A stretch of 64,000 nucleotides of DNA from Paramoeba atlantica. Its lineage: Eukaryota > Discosea. Location: positions 49,704 to 113,703 of the forward strand of contig CDRNVI010000187.1 in the NCBI GenBank assembly GCA_977017575.1. Direction: 5' to 3'. Positions 11,053-19,634 of this stretch are shown here, in pieces (within the stretch, counting starts at the first letter, position 1; each line of letters starts with the position of its first letter). The position numbers and the translations under genes were made by a program. The notes beneath the pieces are model-generated. The model was not told the DNA's origin. It saw only the letters and a list, made by a program, of their open reading frames with translations, and ran no database searches.

Positions 11053-12681
11053 TTACTTTGCTGCCCATCTCTTTTCAATCCCATCCATGTGAGCTAAAAA
11101 TCATCTTTGATTAGTCTTTTATCTTAACCAAAAAGAAAAAAACAAAAAAAACAAAAAAAACAACAAAAAAAAAACAAAAAAACAAAAAAACAAACAAAAA
11201 AAACAAACAAAAAAAACAAACAAAAAAAAACAAACAAAAAAACAAACCAAGACCAACAACAGCAACAACCCTCTTCCCCTCCAACTCCCAAAGCTGATCC
11301 ACCATATACTGATCACGATCATGCAACATCACCTCTCCCGCTCTAGGCAACAAACGATCAACAATTGAAATATATTTTCGAACTGTTGGTCTATCTTTCA
11401 TTCCTTCAACTCCTTCTTCTATTTGTTGTTTGATATTTTTGTTTGGGTCGAATTGCATGTTTTGTCCAAATTCGTGTTGGAGATCGGTTGGTGGGTTCAT
11501 CATTAATTTCATGATATCGAAAGTTGAAACTATTTGAACCGAAACTTTAAACAAAGAAAGAAAAGAGAAAGAAAAGAAAAGAGAGATCAAGTTAAAAGAG
11601 AGAAAAACCTGAATTTTTGAGTTTTGTTAGTGTTTGTTGGATTGGCTTATCACCATTAACAATTGAAGGTCCTTTTCCTGACTTTCTAGAGAAAAAAGAA
11701 TAATGGAGAAAGAAGAAGAGATAATCAGAAAAGAGAATTGGAGAGAGAAAAAGAAGGAAGTAAAAGAAAAAAAAATACTTTTTCATTTCATTGACTGTTT
11801 GCATTGCAGTTTGAAATTCAATTCCAGGAACAAAACCAATACTTTTTAAAAAAAAATATAATTCCTGTTATTTTTGAAATGAATATTTCAATCATTTTTT
11901 TAATTTAGAAAAAAAGAGATAAACAGAATTGGGAATTCCCATGAACCTTGATCATAGTTCCAAAAGTTCCGCCTTGAAATCCTTGAAACATTGTCACTAC
12001 AAAATTAATAAAGTGAGAGAAGAGAGAGAGGAAACAAACGAAAAAGAAAAAACAATTCAAAAAAAAAGATAAAAGAAAGAATACAATTTGAATTTCGAAA
12101 AAACTCTTGAACTGCTGTTGTTTCATCCTCATTTATAAACGATTCTCTTCTCATTTTTGCCGCTCTTTCTTCACAAAGTTCTAAAAACACAACATCTAAC
12201 GATGAAATAAAAGGACCATTCAATGAAGGAAAAAGAGAGAAAAGGAAAGAAAGAGAAAGAAAGAGAGAGAGAGAGAGAGAGGAGAGAGATTCTAAAGACC
12301 TGGTTCGACATTCTGGATAATATCTCTCACTTGAATGGCACTCTTTTCTGATATATGAGCAGTTCCTAGGAACCAAAAAATAAGAAAGAAAAGAGAAAGA
12401 AAAGAAAAGAGAGAGAAAAAGAGAAAAGAGAGAAACAAGAGAAAGAAAAGAAAAGAACCAACTAAATAAACTTCTTGTCCTTTTCTTCCCTGGAGAAAAG
12501 AAACAGTTTGTTGATCTTTCCCAGCAAGATTTCTCTCTTCTTCTCTCTTCTCTTCTTTCTCTTCCCCCTCTTCTTGATTCGATTTGATTCGGATTGTCCG
12601 AAAGAGAAGAGAATGAGAAGAGAGATAAGGAGAGAAAGAAAGAAATTGGTGCTGCTGTCTCCGCACAAGATTACAAAACAT
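11053..12681 (-). CDS. TRABD: TraB domain-containing protein, probably mitochondrial
   Basis: Eight exons (12681-12459, 12365-12300, 12195-12085, 11996-11947, 11864-11779, 11685-11609, about 11544-11248, 11093-11053) close to 316 residues. The N-terminus MFCNLVRRQQHQFLSF is rich in Arg and hydroxylated residues and lacks acidic ones, as in a mitochondrial presequence. The TraB/PrgY core follows: EVYLVG-TAHISEKSAIQVRD, EPDVVFLELCEERA, IGFVPGIEFQTAMQ, VNGDKPIQQTLTKL and the last strand GKRVVAVVGLAHMDGI. These hold the conserved glutamate, GxxH and GD motifs of the family. Eukaryotic TRABD proteins act at mitochondrial membranes (lipid and membrane homeostasis), and bacterial PrgY dampens peptide pheromone signalling; a protease-like activity has been proposed for the fold. 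Canonical C-terminal transmembrane helices are not seen. The family call is strong; the location is inferred from the leader. Confidence 0.88.
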
Positions 12682-13046
12682 CTTTTCTCTCTCTCAAAAT
12701 CGCGTGTCAAAATAACGGAACAAAAAAGAGTTTTTTGTTGATTCTTTCGAAAAGGAGTTGTGTTTTTTTGACTTAGAGGAGTCCCTCTGGTGTCTACACC
12801 TTGCCCTTTCTTTTTCCAAACTTCTCTGAAAGAAAAAATTCTTTGCCTTCTCCTCCTTTCTTTTTCAAAGAACCAAGAAATTTCACTGGAAAAAGGGTCG
12901 GAATAAACTCCTGACCCTCTCAACATTTTTGGGCTATTTAGTCCATACTCTCGCCAATGCAAACCCCTCTTCCGCTCTTGGAAAAATTTTGATTTGTCTT
13001 TGTCAGTTACTTCCAATTTTCCAATTTTACGAAATCGAAAAAAATA
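12682..13046. promoter_or_regulatory. Divergent promoter region, TraB gene and eight-Cys gene
   Basis: This 365-bp gap lies between the TraB gene (-) and the small cysteine protein gene (+), transcribed away from each other. No core motif is evident. Open frames crossing it look like chance shadows. Confidence 0.4.
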
Positions 13047-13253
13047 ATGGCTTGTCCTGGATGCGGTTCTCCTAATTACTCGAAAGGTCTTTTTCCCTTT
13101 TTCTTCTCTTTCCAACTTCCTTATTGAGTTAACACGCTTTGTGTTCCAGGTGGTGGTTCCCCAAAATGTGGTGGCTGCGGCGCCCAACAACCAAGCAATG
13201 TCTGCTCGAAGTGCAAGACCAACTACTGCTCGAAGTGTGGGAGTCGAAAGTGA
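13047..13253 (+). CDS. Small eight-cysteine, four-CxxC zinc-binding protein (47 residues)
   Basis: Two exons, 13047-13086 and 13150-13253, flank a 63-bp intron (GTCTTT...TTCCAG) and give 47 residues in phase. The protein is almost all metal ligand: CPGC (3-6), CGGC (20-23), CSKC (32-35) and CSKC (40-43), spaced by Gly/Ser/Asn and ending GSRK. Four CxxC pairs fit two zinc sites, as in short zinc-ribbon or cross-brace proteins. It has no transmembrane segment or leader. AATAAA follows 29 bases after the stop. The gene is too short for an ORF scan because of the intron. I do not recognise the family, and function is unassigned. The intron, the strict CxxC spacing and the poly(A) signal support a real gene. 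Confidence 0.72.
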
Positions 13254-14501
13254 TTGAGAAATTTACTTCTCCTTCCTGGCCCAATAAATATTGAATATTT
13301 GAAATGATTGTGAAGAATTCGGTTTCTGTCGCTTCCGTGAATTTATTTCATTGGAGAAAATGGCTCAGTACAAGTACAGTCTTTTGATTTTTTCACTTTC
13401 TCAAAAAACCAACTCTTTTTCTGCTTCAAAGCAAGCATCATCGTCAAGACGTCACGCCAAGGTGAAAGGCACAAAGACAGATGCTGATTTTACAAATTCG
13501 GTGCAAATTCGGTGAACGTCCCGGCGTTTTTTTTTTGCTCCTTTTTTATTGAACTCGTTTTTGTTTCTCTTTTTGTCTCTCTTTTTGTTTCTCTGTCGGA
13601 TCCCCAAATGGCATCGTTGTGGATGGGAGGCTTTTGATTGAGAGATTTCATTGAATTGGACCGACCAATTTCCCTTCCTCTCTTTCCTTCCGCTCTTTGA
13701 GATTTGAAGAGCTTGATTGACGGAGAGAAGAAGAAGATGGAGGAACATCATGTGGTTCGCCTTCTCTTTCTTCCATCTTGTTGCTCCTTGGAGAAAGGAA
13801 AACAATCAAAAAAAAAGTTTGGGAGGAGAGGAATTCGGTGGTCAGAGTGGCTGAAGTCCTTCGACCGTTTCTTTCTTTTTCCTCGATGGTTTTTTTTTTC
13901 TTTTCCATCCTTTTCTTTTTTGAATTTTTTTTGTTAGGATGGTGAAACGGCTTTCAGATCAGACAGAAGCAAGTCATTTTGAGCGCATCTTCAGCTTTAA
14001 AAAAAACCTTGAGCATCAGTATCTTTGGAGAAGAATGATGTTGGGATAATTTTGAGGTATGACATGGTCTTCCATTTGGGTAATTGTTGAGAGGTAAGGA
14101 ATTATGGGGGTGTTCTGCCTCTTTTTTTACTGACCAACAGAGAAAAAAAATTAAAATCAAAAATAAAATATTTCTGGCTTGAAAAGCGGCTCTAAGATGA
14201 AAATATTTTTTGAGCTCTGAGAGTTCATCTCCAATAATCAAGAACAAAAACATTGAAAGAAATGAGAACACATTTAAACAATGAAAAAATATGGATCACA
14301 TCATTACTGTTCTTTTCTGAGAATGGATCTATTCTTTTTTAGATAAATTTTTTGGGCATTTTCAGAATCCTTTCAAGAGATCCAAAAAAGAAGAAGAGAG
14401 AAGAGAGAAGAGAGAAGAGAGAAGAGAGAAGAGAGAAGAGAGAAGAGAGAAGAGAGAGAGAACAGAAAAGAGAGAACGATCTTTCCCTTTTTTTTTTTTT
14501 T
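13254..14501. other. 1.25 kb without a confident gene
   Basis: An ATG at 13,360 (MAQYKY...) is followed by a GT-AG pair, but no satisfying second exon emerges. Other open frames are Ser/Glu/Lys-rich shadows. A 45-bp segment at 14,136-14,183 recurs at 15,137-15,184 (see repeat). A (GAGAA)n purine tract fills about 14,390-14,480. Confidence 0.4.
14136..14183 (-). repeat. Short dispersed repeat, copy 1
   Basis: On the minus strand this reads TTCAAGCCAGAAATA, TTTATTTTTGATTTTAA and a T run. It matches 15,137-15,184 nearly base for base. It is probably the 3' part of a retroposon. Confidence 0.5.
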
Positions 14502-15076
14502 TCAACGAGCATGTTTGATATTGACATCACCTTCAACTGCAGTTTTCATTCGAAAAATTTCATTTTGTGCTATTGCCACTTGAATGAGCGAATAACAAGA
14601 ATAAAAATATCCAATCAAACAATCCTCAATTGGCATGGAACAGCGCCAACAACAGCCAATTTGACTCGAACAAAGAAAATCAAATCTCTCTAAATGTTCC
14701 CCAAAATGTCTCTCATACCCCAGAAGAAGCCCAAAAAGACATGGTACGACAAGACAGATAAATGATGAAAGTTCAACACCACGGCAAGACCAAGGAGGAT
14801 ATCGTTCAAATTGAGATTCTGTCAATGGATTTTCAGGAGTGCTCTTGGTTAAATCAACCCCAAAATAATATGTTTGATCATATAATGGAAAAGGACAGAG
14901 AAATCCCCACAAACATAAACTTCTTCCTCCTTTTCAAACAAAAAAAGAATGAATTTTGACCCCGCCACTTTTTGGTCTCTCAAAAGAGAAGAAAAACAAA
15001 GAAGAAAAAAAAAACCAGAGCAACAATCAAGGAGACCAGTTGGCCATGGTTCACGTTCAATTGTTGTTTCTTCCAT
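14502..15076 (-). CDS. PLAC8 family cysteine-rich protein
   Basis: Two exons, 15076-15016 and 14929-14502, join in phase to about 162 residues. The N-terminus WPTGLLDCCSG matches the start of PLAC8 (onzin/FW2.2/PCR) domains. The body has two Cys-rich hydrophobic stretches: SSFICLVVPCLFGLLLGYE and the C-terminal MPIEDCLIGYFYSCYSLIQ followed by VAIAQNEI, where the family has D-x-L...fCxxCsLxQexrE. Two membrane-associated segments are therefore likely. Family members sit in or at the plasma membrane and affect metal transport (plant PCR) or organ and cell size (FW2.2). The neighbour on the same strand also ends in a PLAC8 domain, so the two may be related by local duplication plus fusion. The domain call is good; transport activity is not shown. 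Confidence 0.78.
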
Positions 15077-15476
15077 CTTTCACACACATCACCCCCACAC
15101 TTTTGTTTTTCTTTCAAAATACCAACCAACCCAGTCGAGAAAAAAAAAATTAAAATCAAAAATAAATTATTTCTGGCTTGAACGCGACTCGAACTTGGGC
15201 TGACCAAAACCTTTTTCTCTTTTTTGCAGTGATTTGTGAAATCCATGTTCGACAAAAATTCTCCAAATTGCCATTCAAACAGAAATATTTTCAAGAAAAT
15301 CCAAGCTTTCTTTGGAAGATTAATGTTATGCACCCTTCTTGTTTTTTTCAAATCACTGAATTTCAAGAAAAATCAAACCAACAACCCTGAACCAAAGTTT
15401 TTTTATTTCCATTGCCAAGGATAAAAAAAGAGGGAAATAAAAATTAATTATCAAATAATGAAGAATAGGGAAAAGC
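15077..15476. other. Intergenic region with retroposon remnant
   Basis: This 400-bp gap lies between two minus-strand PLAC8 genes. The second copy of the short repeat lies at 15,137-15,184 and is preceded on the minus strand by AAGTTCGAGTC, which resembles a pol III B box, so it may be a decayed tRNA-derived SINE. I see no other gene. Confidence 0.4.
15137..15215 (-). repeat. Short dispersed repeat, copy 2, with B-box-like element (possible SINE remnant)
   Basis: The minus strand reads CAGCCCAAGTTCGAGTCGC and then the 45-bp segment shared with 14,136-14,183. A tRNA T-arm is suggested, but the stem does not pair, so this is not a tRNA gene. Confidence 0.4.
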
Positions 15477-16979
15477 TCACTCCCTCATCTCAAGCTCATC
15501 TCTCCTCAAACGCCTCATCTCTTGTATTTCTTGAGCGAGAGAACAACAATGACAGAAAAAATGAAGCAAACAATCACACCAAACACTTCCCTCCAGAGAA
15601 TACCGCAACCTCATGTCAACACGATGAATAAAACCCAACACCCACTGAGAACAAGAACAACAACAACAGAGAAAAATATAAACAAAACACCACAATGTAC
15701 TTGAACTCTCCTCCTGGTTTCCTTCACGGAGTGCTTGAAGATTCCCAAAGTTTACACAAGGACAACAGAGATCTCTGAGGTCACATCCCCACATCCCATA
15801 TTCCCATGGATCCTGAGGAGTTATTAGTGTTTCCTCTCTTCTTTCTCCTTCTTCTCCTTCTTCTCCTTCTCTTTCTCCTTCTCCTTCTCCTCCTTCTCCT
15901 CCCAAATCCATGAGCAATACTTCATCCAGGTGTTCACCTCCTCTTTCCATAGAGAGACCAGCATTTTCAATCTCATTCTCATCAACATATCCCTTCCAGG
16001 TTGGTTGAAATTTAACAATCAATACAACAACCCACAACAAACACAACCAACCAACACACAAAAGAACAAAAGAGAAGATTCCAGAGTACAAATACAACCA
16101 AAAGAAAGATAACGTGTCATAAAATGAAGAGTATTCAGAGTAGAACTCGAGTAACCAAGCAATAACAAGCAAAAAATCTGCGAAAAGTAACACACACACA
16201 AACCCAACCACCAACTCACGTTGTCGAATAAAAAACACAATCAAGCACTTCCCAACCAATGACACAAACACCACAATTGAAGCAATAAAGAAAACTACAT
16301 CCAAGGGACCAGAAAAAGAAAATGTGGGCCAGAAGGGGAAAAGATCAAACATCGAGGCAAAATACCACACACTCAACACTCCCCACACCCTCCATGGTGT
16401 CACTTTTGGGCGAAGAGAGAGAGAATTAACTTGAGCTCCTTCTCCTTCTTCTCCTTCTGTGCAGTTCTCCATCTTGCTGTTGGATAACATCCATCGCCAG
16501 CTGATGTAGTAGAAGTATGTTGTGGCAGCAACAACAGACAGATGAATGCATGAGGAAAAGAAGTTAAAGTATTCAAAAAAGAGGGGATCGATATAATCCC
16601 AGTCGAAAAAGTCACGATGTTCAATAAAGGAGTAAGTAACAGCGATTGCCATTTGGACATACCCAAGGATATTGGTGAGAGCGGCCAAAAAAAGGAGGCG
16701 AGAGGATGTTTTCCCTCTCAGATGAAAGACCAAGAGGGAGGCAGTTGTGAGGAGGATTGAGACAGTGAAGAAGAAGAAACAGAGGAAGAGTCGTGGAGCT
16801 GAGCGTGGATTATCGTTCCTGAAGTCAGCAAAAAACTCAATGAGGTTCCTTGATGATTCCAGGATCAAAAAACCATAAATTGGCATTGAAAGGCCAAGAA
16901 AAGGGATGAGAAAGAGAGGAAGAGTTGGGTTTACTTCTCCTGTTGAGGACAAAAGAAAGATTTCTTTCACCCATTCCAT
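15477..16979 (-). CDS. Multi-pass (7TM-like) membrane protein with C-terminal PLAC8 domain
   Basis: This is one unbroken exon of 500 residues from the chosen ATG (MEWVKEIFLLSS); the frame is open a further 85 codons upstream to 17,234, so the start is uncertain. Seven or eight hydrophobic helices follow in the spacing of a receptor-like 7TM bundle (for example PTLPLFLIPFLGLSMPIYGF, LLFLAALTNILGYVQMAIAV, VVGFVCVLLFADFLLVIAWL). An acidic Gly/Glu loop (GEGGEGEGEREGEEGEEGE) leads to a PLAC8 domain of about 110 residues: WEYGMWGCDLRDLCCPCVNF, then RYSLEGSVWCDCLLHFFCHC and CSLAQEIQEMRRLR, with the hallmark CCPC and C-x2-C...QE. It probably sits in the plasma membrane. The lack of introns contrasts with its neighbours. 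PLAC8 is certain; calling the front half a GPCR is only by topology. Confidence 0.8.
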   Translation of the reverse strand: MEWVKEIFLLSSTGEVNPTLPLFLIPFLGLSMPIYGFLILESSRNLIEFFADFRNDNPRSAPRLFLCFFFFTVSILLTTASLLVFHLRGKTSSRLLFLAALTNILGYVQMAIAVTYSFIEHRDFFDWDYIDPLFFEYFNFFSSCIHLSVVAATTYFYYISWRWMLSNSKMENCTEGEEGEGAQVNSLSLRPKVTPWRVWGVLSVWYFASMFDLFPFWPTFSFSGPLDVVFFIASIVVFVSLVGKCLIVFFIRQRELVVGFVCVLLFADFLLVIAWLLEFYSEYSSFYDTLSFFWLYLYSGIFSFVLLCVGWLCLLWVVVLIVKFQPTWKGYVDENEIENAGLSMERGGEHLDEVLLMDLGGEGGEGEGEREGEEGEEGERREETLITPQDPWEYGMWGCDLRDLCCPCVNFGNLQALREGNQEESSSTLWCFVYIFLCCCCSCSQWVLGFIHRVDMRLRYSLEGSVWCDCLLHFFCHCCSLAQEIQEMRRLRRDELEMRE

Positions 16980-17466
16980 GTTTGTTGTTTGGAAACTTTT
17001 GAAAGCGAGGAAGAGCGTGAGAAAGGCGAGAAAGGAGGAAGAAGGAGATAAGAAGGAAACAGTCAGAATAAATCGAGGAGTCCCGGATTCTTTGAGACAA
17101 ACCTTTTTCGCTGAATTCTCTGTTTCGATTTTTCCTTTTTCCGTTTCACCTTTGGTGATGATTTTCTTTGTCAGGTGGCGAAGGGGAAGAAGAAAGGAAG
17201 AAAAGAGAGAGAGATTCAAAACCTTGACGAACAAGGACGACTTGAGATTTTCGAGGTTTTCTCGCTCTTCTTCTTCTTCTTTTCTCCTTCATTTCTCTTT
17301 TTTGAATCTCATCATTTTCTTTGTTTCTCTCACTTCTTTTTTCCTTTTTTCCTTTCTCTCTCCTTCTTTCACTTTTGTTCCCTCAATGTTTCTTTTTCTT
17401 TTTCTTTTCTTTTCTCCACCTGCTGATCCAGTTCTAATATTTTTATTCAAAATAAAAGAATCATCA
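16980..17466. promoter_or_regulatory. Upstream region of the 7TM-PLAC8 gene
   Basis: This 490-bp region lies between the 7TM-PLAC8 gene (-) and a possible plus-strand gene. Both strands carry open frames. The minus-strand one continues the 7TM frame, adding a hydrophobic stretch (TVSFLSPSSSFLAFLTLFL) that could be a signal peptide if a farther start is used. The plus side is pyrimidine-rich. Confidence 0.4.
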
Positions 17467-17911
17467 ATGGTTGCTCAGAGAAACTCTGAAAGAGAGAGAC
17501 AACAGATCGAGGGAGTTCCCTACAACCTACACAACAGGTTTCATTCATTTTTTTCATTCATTTTTTTCATTCAATTCTTTTTTAAAATTTTTATATCTTT
17601 ATTAAATATTATTTATTACAGGATTATCTTGGGGGGTTGAGGCTGTCTCTGGGGCTGTCGCTGGTCATATCAATTCTCTTGAAAAACAAGTTCTGAACGA
17701 ATTTACTCAAAAACCTTCTCAGCCCTCTCTTTTTCACAGCAGCGATCGAAAATGACCGACTTTCGGGAAGGGATGTCCAAATTGTGGGGGTTGGTCTAAT
17801 AATAGAACTCAGAAATGCCCTTCTTGCCAAACCAAATTACCAAAAGAGCGATCAGCAAAGAAGCTTACTGGAAAAACTTTAAGACTGGCAAAAAATCTAA
17901 ACTACGAGTGA
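17467..17911 (+). CDS. Possible small zinc-ribbon gene, splice model unresolved
   Basis: An ATG at 17,467 opens MVAQRNSERERQQIEGVPYN, followed by a GT...ATTACAG intron (about 17,540-17,622). Downstream, one frame ends in a clear zinc-ribbon motif, GCPNCGGWSNNRTQKCPSC, then a basic tail up to a TGA at 17,909-17,911. Another frame over the same bases (RDVQIVGVGLIIELRNALL) is also open. I could not find one splice pattern that joins the ATG exon to the Cys frame without a stop, so the parts may be one gene with a missed intron, two genes, or a decayed copy. The Cys-x2-C...C-x2-C spacing recalls the eight-Cys gene at 13,047. Confidence 0.35.
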
Positions 17912-18069
17912 TTTTCAGCTTTGTGGATCAGAATCAAAAAAAGATCTCCTGATGATTGATTGATGTGAATTTGATTGGAACCCAAAATGCATTGAATGAT
18001 ATTCCTTGCAACTCAACAACCACTCGCAACCCTTCATCTTCTGCTGCTGCTGTGCTGCCAAGTCTAAGC

Positions 18070-18198
18070 ATGGACCCAATGGACGAGAATCCTTCCAGCA
18101 AAGAAAGTGTCAAGCGGATCCTCGAGCAGATTTTGAAGGATATTCCTCTGGGTCCTCATTCTTTTTTGCCAATTTGCACCATCTCATGGTCCCATTGA
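18070..18198 (+). CDS. Short hypothetical frame, possibly a truncated gene
   Basis: 42 codons start MDPMDENPSSKESVKRILEQ and end at a TGA 215 bp before the first retroelement LTR. The start looks like a genuine soluble protein N-terminus with a predicted helix (SVKRILEQILKDI), but the frame changes character after about 28 residues. A first exon with an unfound intron, or a gene cut short near the retroelement cluster, would fit. No homologue is recognised. Confidence 0.3.
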   Translation: MDPMDENPSSKESVKRILEQILKDIPLGPHSFLPICTISWSH

Positions 18199-18412
18199 AG
18201 TTTCTTTTCAAATTTCAAAAAGAAGAAGAGAAATTTCAAAATATTCTTCCAATCCTTGGCTCAGGGCATGAGGAATTGAACATATGTTGAAAGTGTTCAA
18301 CTCCCTTGTTTGGCCTCTGTGGGGTAAGACAGTTTTTTGCCTCTATCTCTTCATTCATTCATTCATTCTTTCTTCTCTCCTCAGGTAAAGACTTTGACAG
18401 AAATAAAAGGAG

Positions 18413-19392
18413 TGTTAATGATAAACACAAATTGTGTATGGAAATTAAATTATGATTTATTTACAAAACATAGTCACAGGTGTTACACAACAATATGTCA
18501 TTGGAGTCACACAAGGGAGTCACAGGCATGTCAGCAAATAGTGCCAAAGATGAGATTGTGAACTCACATGGGGAAATAATAACCCACAGAGAAATGGACT
18601 GAATTGAGGAACATGGAAAACAATAGAAGGGACCAGGAGGATAAGGAAGAGACTGAAATGAGGGCAAAAGGATAACATGGGAAAGATGCAGAAATGAGTG
18701 GATCATCATTGAACAAATAAGGAAGTGTTACAACTGGATTTTAACACACTCCACAATGATTGATCACCATGAATCATCAGCAAAAAAAAATTAACTCAAT
18801 CAACAATCAAACTTCTTAGCCATTTAAACCTCCCACTTGACTTGAATGATTTGGTTAGAATATCTGCAATGTTGTAGTTTGTTTTGATGTAATCAATGTG
18901 AGCATGACCAGAGTGGAAAAATTCCAGAATTCAATGGCAGCAAATATCAATGTAGTGTAAATGAGAGTTCTCAGGATCATTCTTCTTGACCAAGGCAATC
19001 ACAGGTTGTGAGTCAGTGAAAACAGTGGGAACAAGAGGATAGTTAAAACTAAGAGTATTCAACTTATTCACAAGATTGATAATCCACATCAGCTTTTTCA
19101 TTTCATCACTCAACACAATATATTCAACCTCTGCAGAGCTTGTTGCAGTGCACTTCTGTTTGTTGGAGGAGAAAACCACCAGAGTTCCACTCAAGAAAAC
19201 AACACAGCCAGAAGCAGACTTGTGATTCAATTGAATATTTTTGAAACTTGAGTCCACCATTAAGGTAAAGGAGGAGTCATTGTCTTGATTAACTGTGATA
19301 CCAAGGTTGAAAGTGCTCATCAAATATCAAACCAGATGCTTGATGGCTCCCCAGTGCTCAATGTGAGGATCTTTTTGAAATTGAGACAAAAG
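18413..19392 (-). mobile_element. Ty1/copia LTR retrotransposon fossil A (3' part)
   Basis: The element reads on the minus strand. Seen: the end of the reverse transcriptase region and an RNase H domain (CTATSSAEVEYIVLSDEMKK, the copia signature), then a candidate 3' LTR at 18,413-18,754. The LTR begins TGTTAAAATCC and ends CATTAACA (TG...CA, TGTTAA/TTAACA inverted ends), directly after a purine stretch GTGGAGTG that fits a polypurine tract. The 5' half is missing and the left-over is broken. Its inner edge abuts the SINE at 19,393. Confidence 0.75.
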
Positions 19393-19634
19393 GGTTGGTG
19401 CTTGTAGTTTAGTCATAAATTCAACTATATCCAACCCCAGGGGGGTGAGTTCAAATCCCAGTTTTTCGATATTATAGAAAATTTTTCTGGTGCTGTAGAG
19501 TGATTTGATTGGAGTGAAGAGCTCTTGAAGAAATGTGAAAATCAAAACAAGTTACATCTCAGCCCTGTCTGCTAAAAAGTTGAGAATAAATTCCCTTGGA
19601 AAAAGCTTTGAATTATTCTCCCTTCTGATGTGCA
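19393..19634 (+). mobile_element. tRNA-derived SINE, copy 1 (3' truncated)
   Basis: The first 242 bases match the SINE at 28,726-29,149 over the same length. The head GGTTGGTGCTTGTAGTTTAG contains an A-box-like element, and GAGTTCAAATCCC is close to the pol III B box. The copy stops at GATGTGCA, exactly where the gypsy LTR begins, so the gypsy element probably cut it. It lies in plus orientation beside copia fossil A. Confidence 0.75.

Noticed and set aside
13360-13515. Start of a small GTPase-like gene (MAQYKY...)
   Set aside because: No second exon with a G1 motif or any other GTPase motif follows in any splice choice I tried.
17157-17300. Plus-strand frame with a basic Lys/Arg/Glu start
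   Set aside because: It overlaps the upstream frame of the 7TM-PLAC8 gene and runs into a pyrimidine tract; it is probably a shadow.
19405-19480. A tRNA gene suggested by A- and B-box motifs
   Set aside because: Acceptor and anticodon stems do not pair, and the same sequence forms the head of a longer SINE with poly(A) and target-site duplication.
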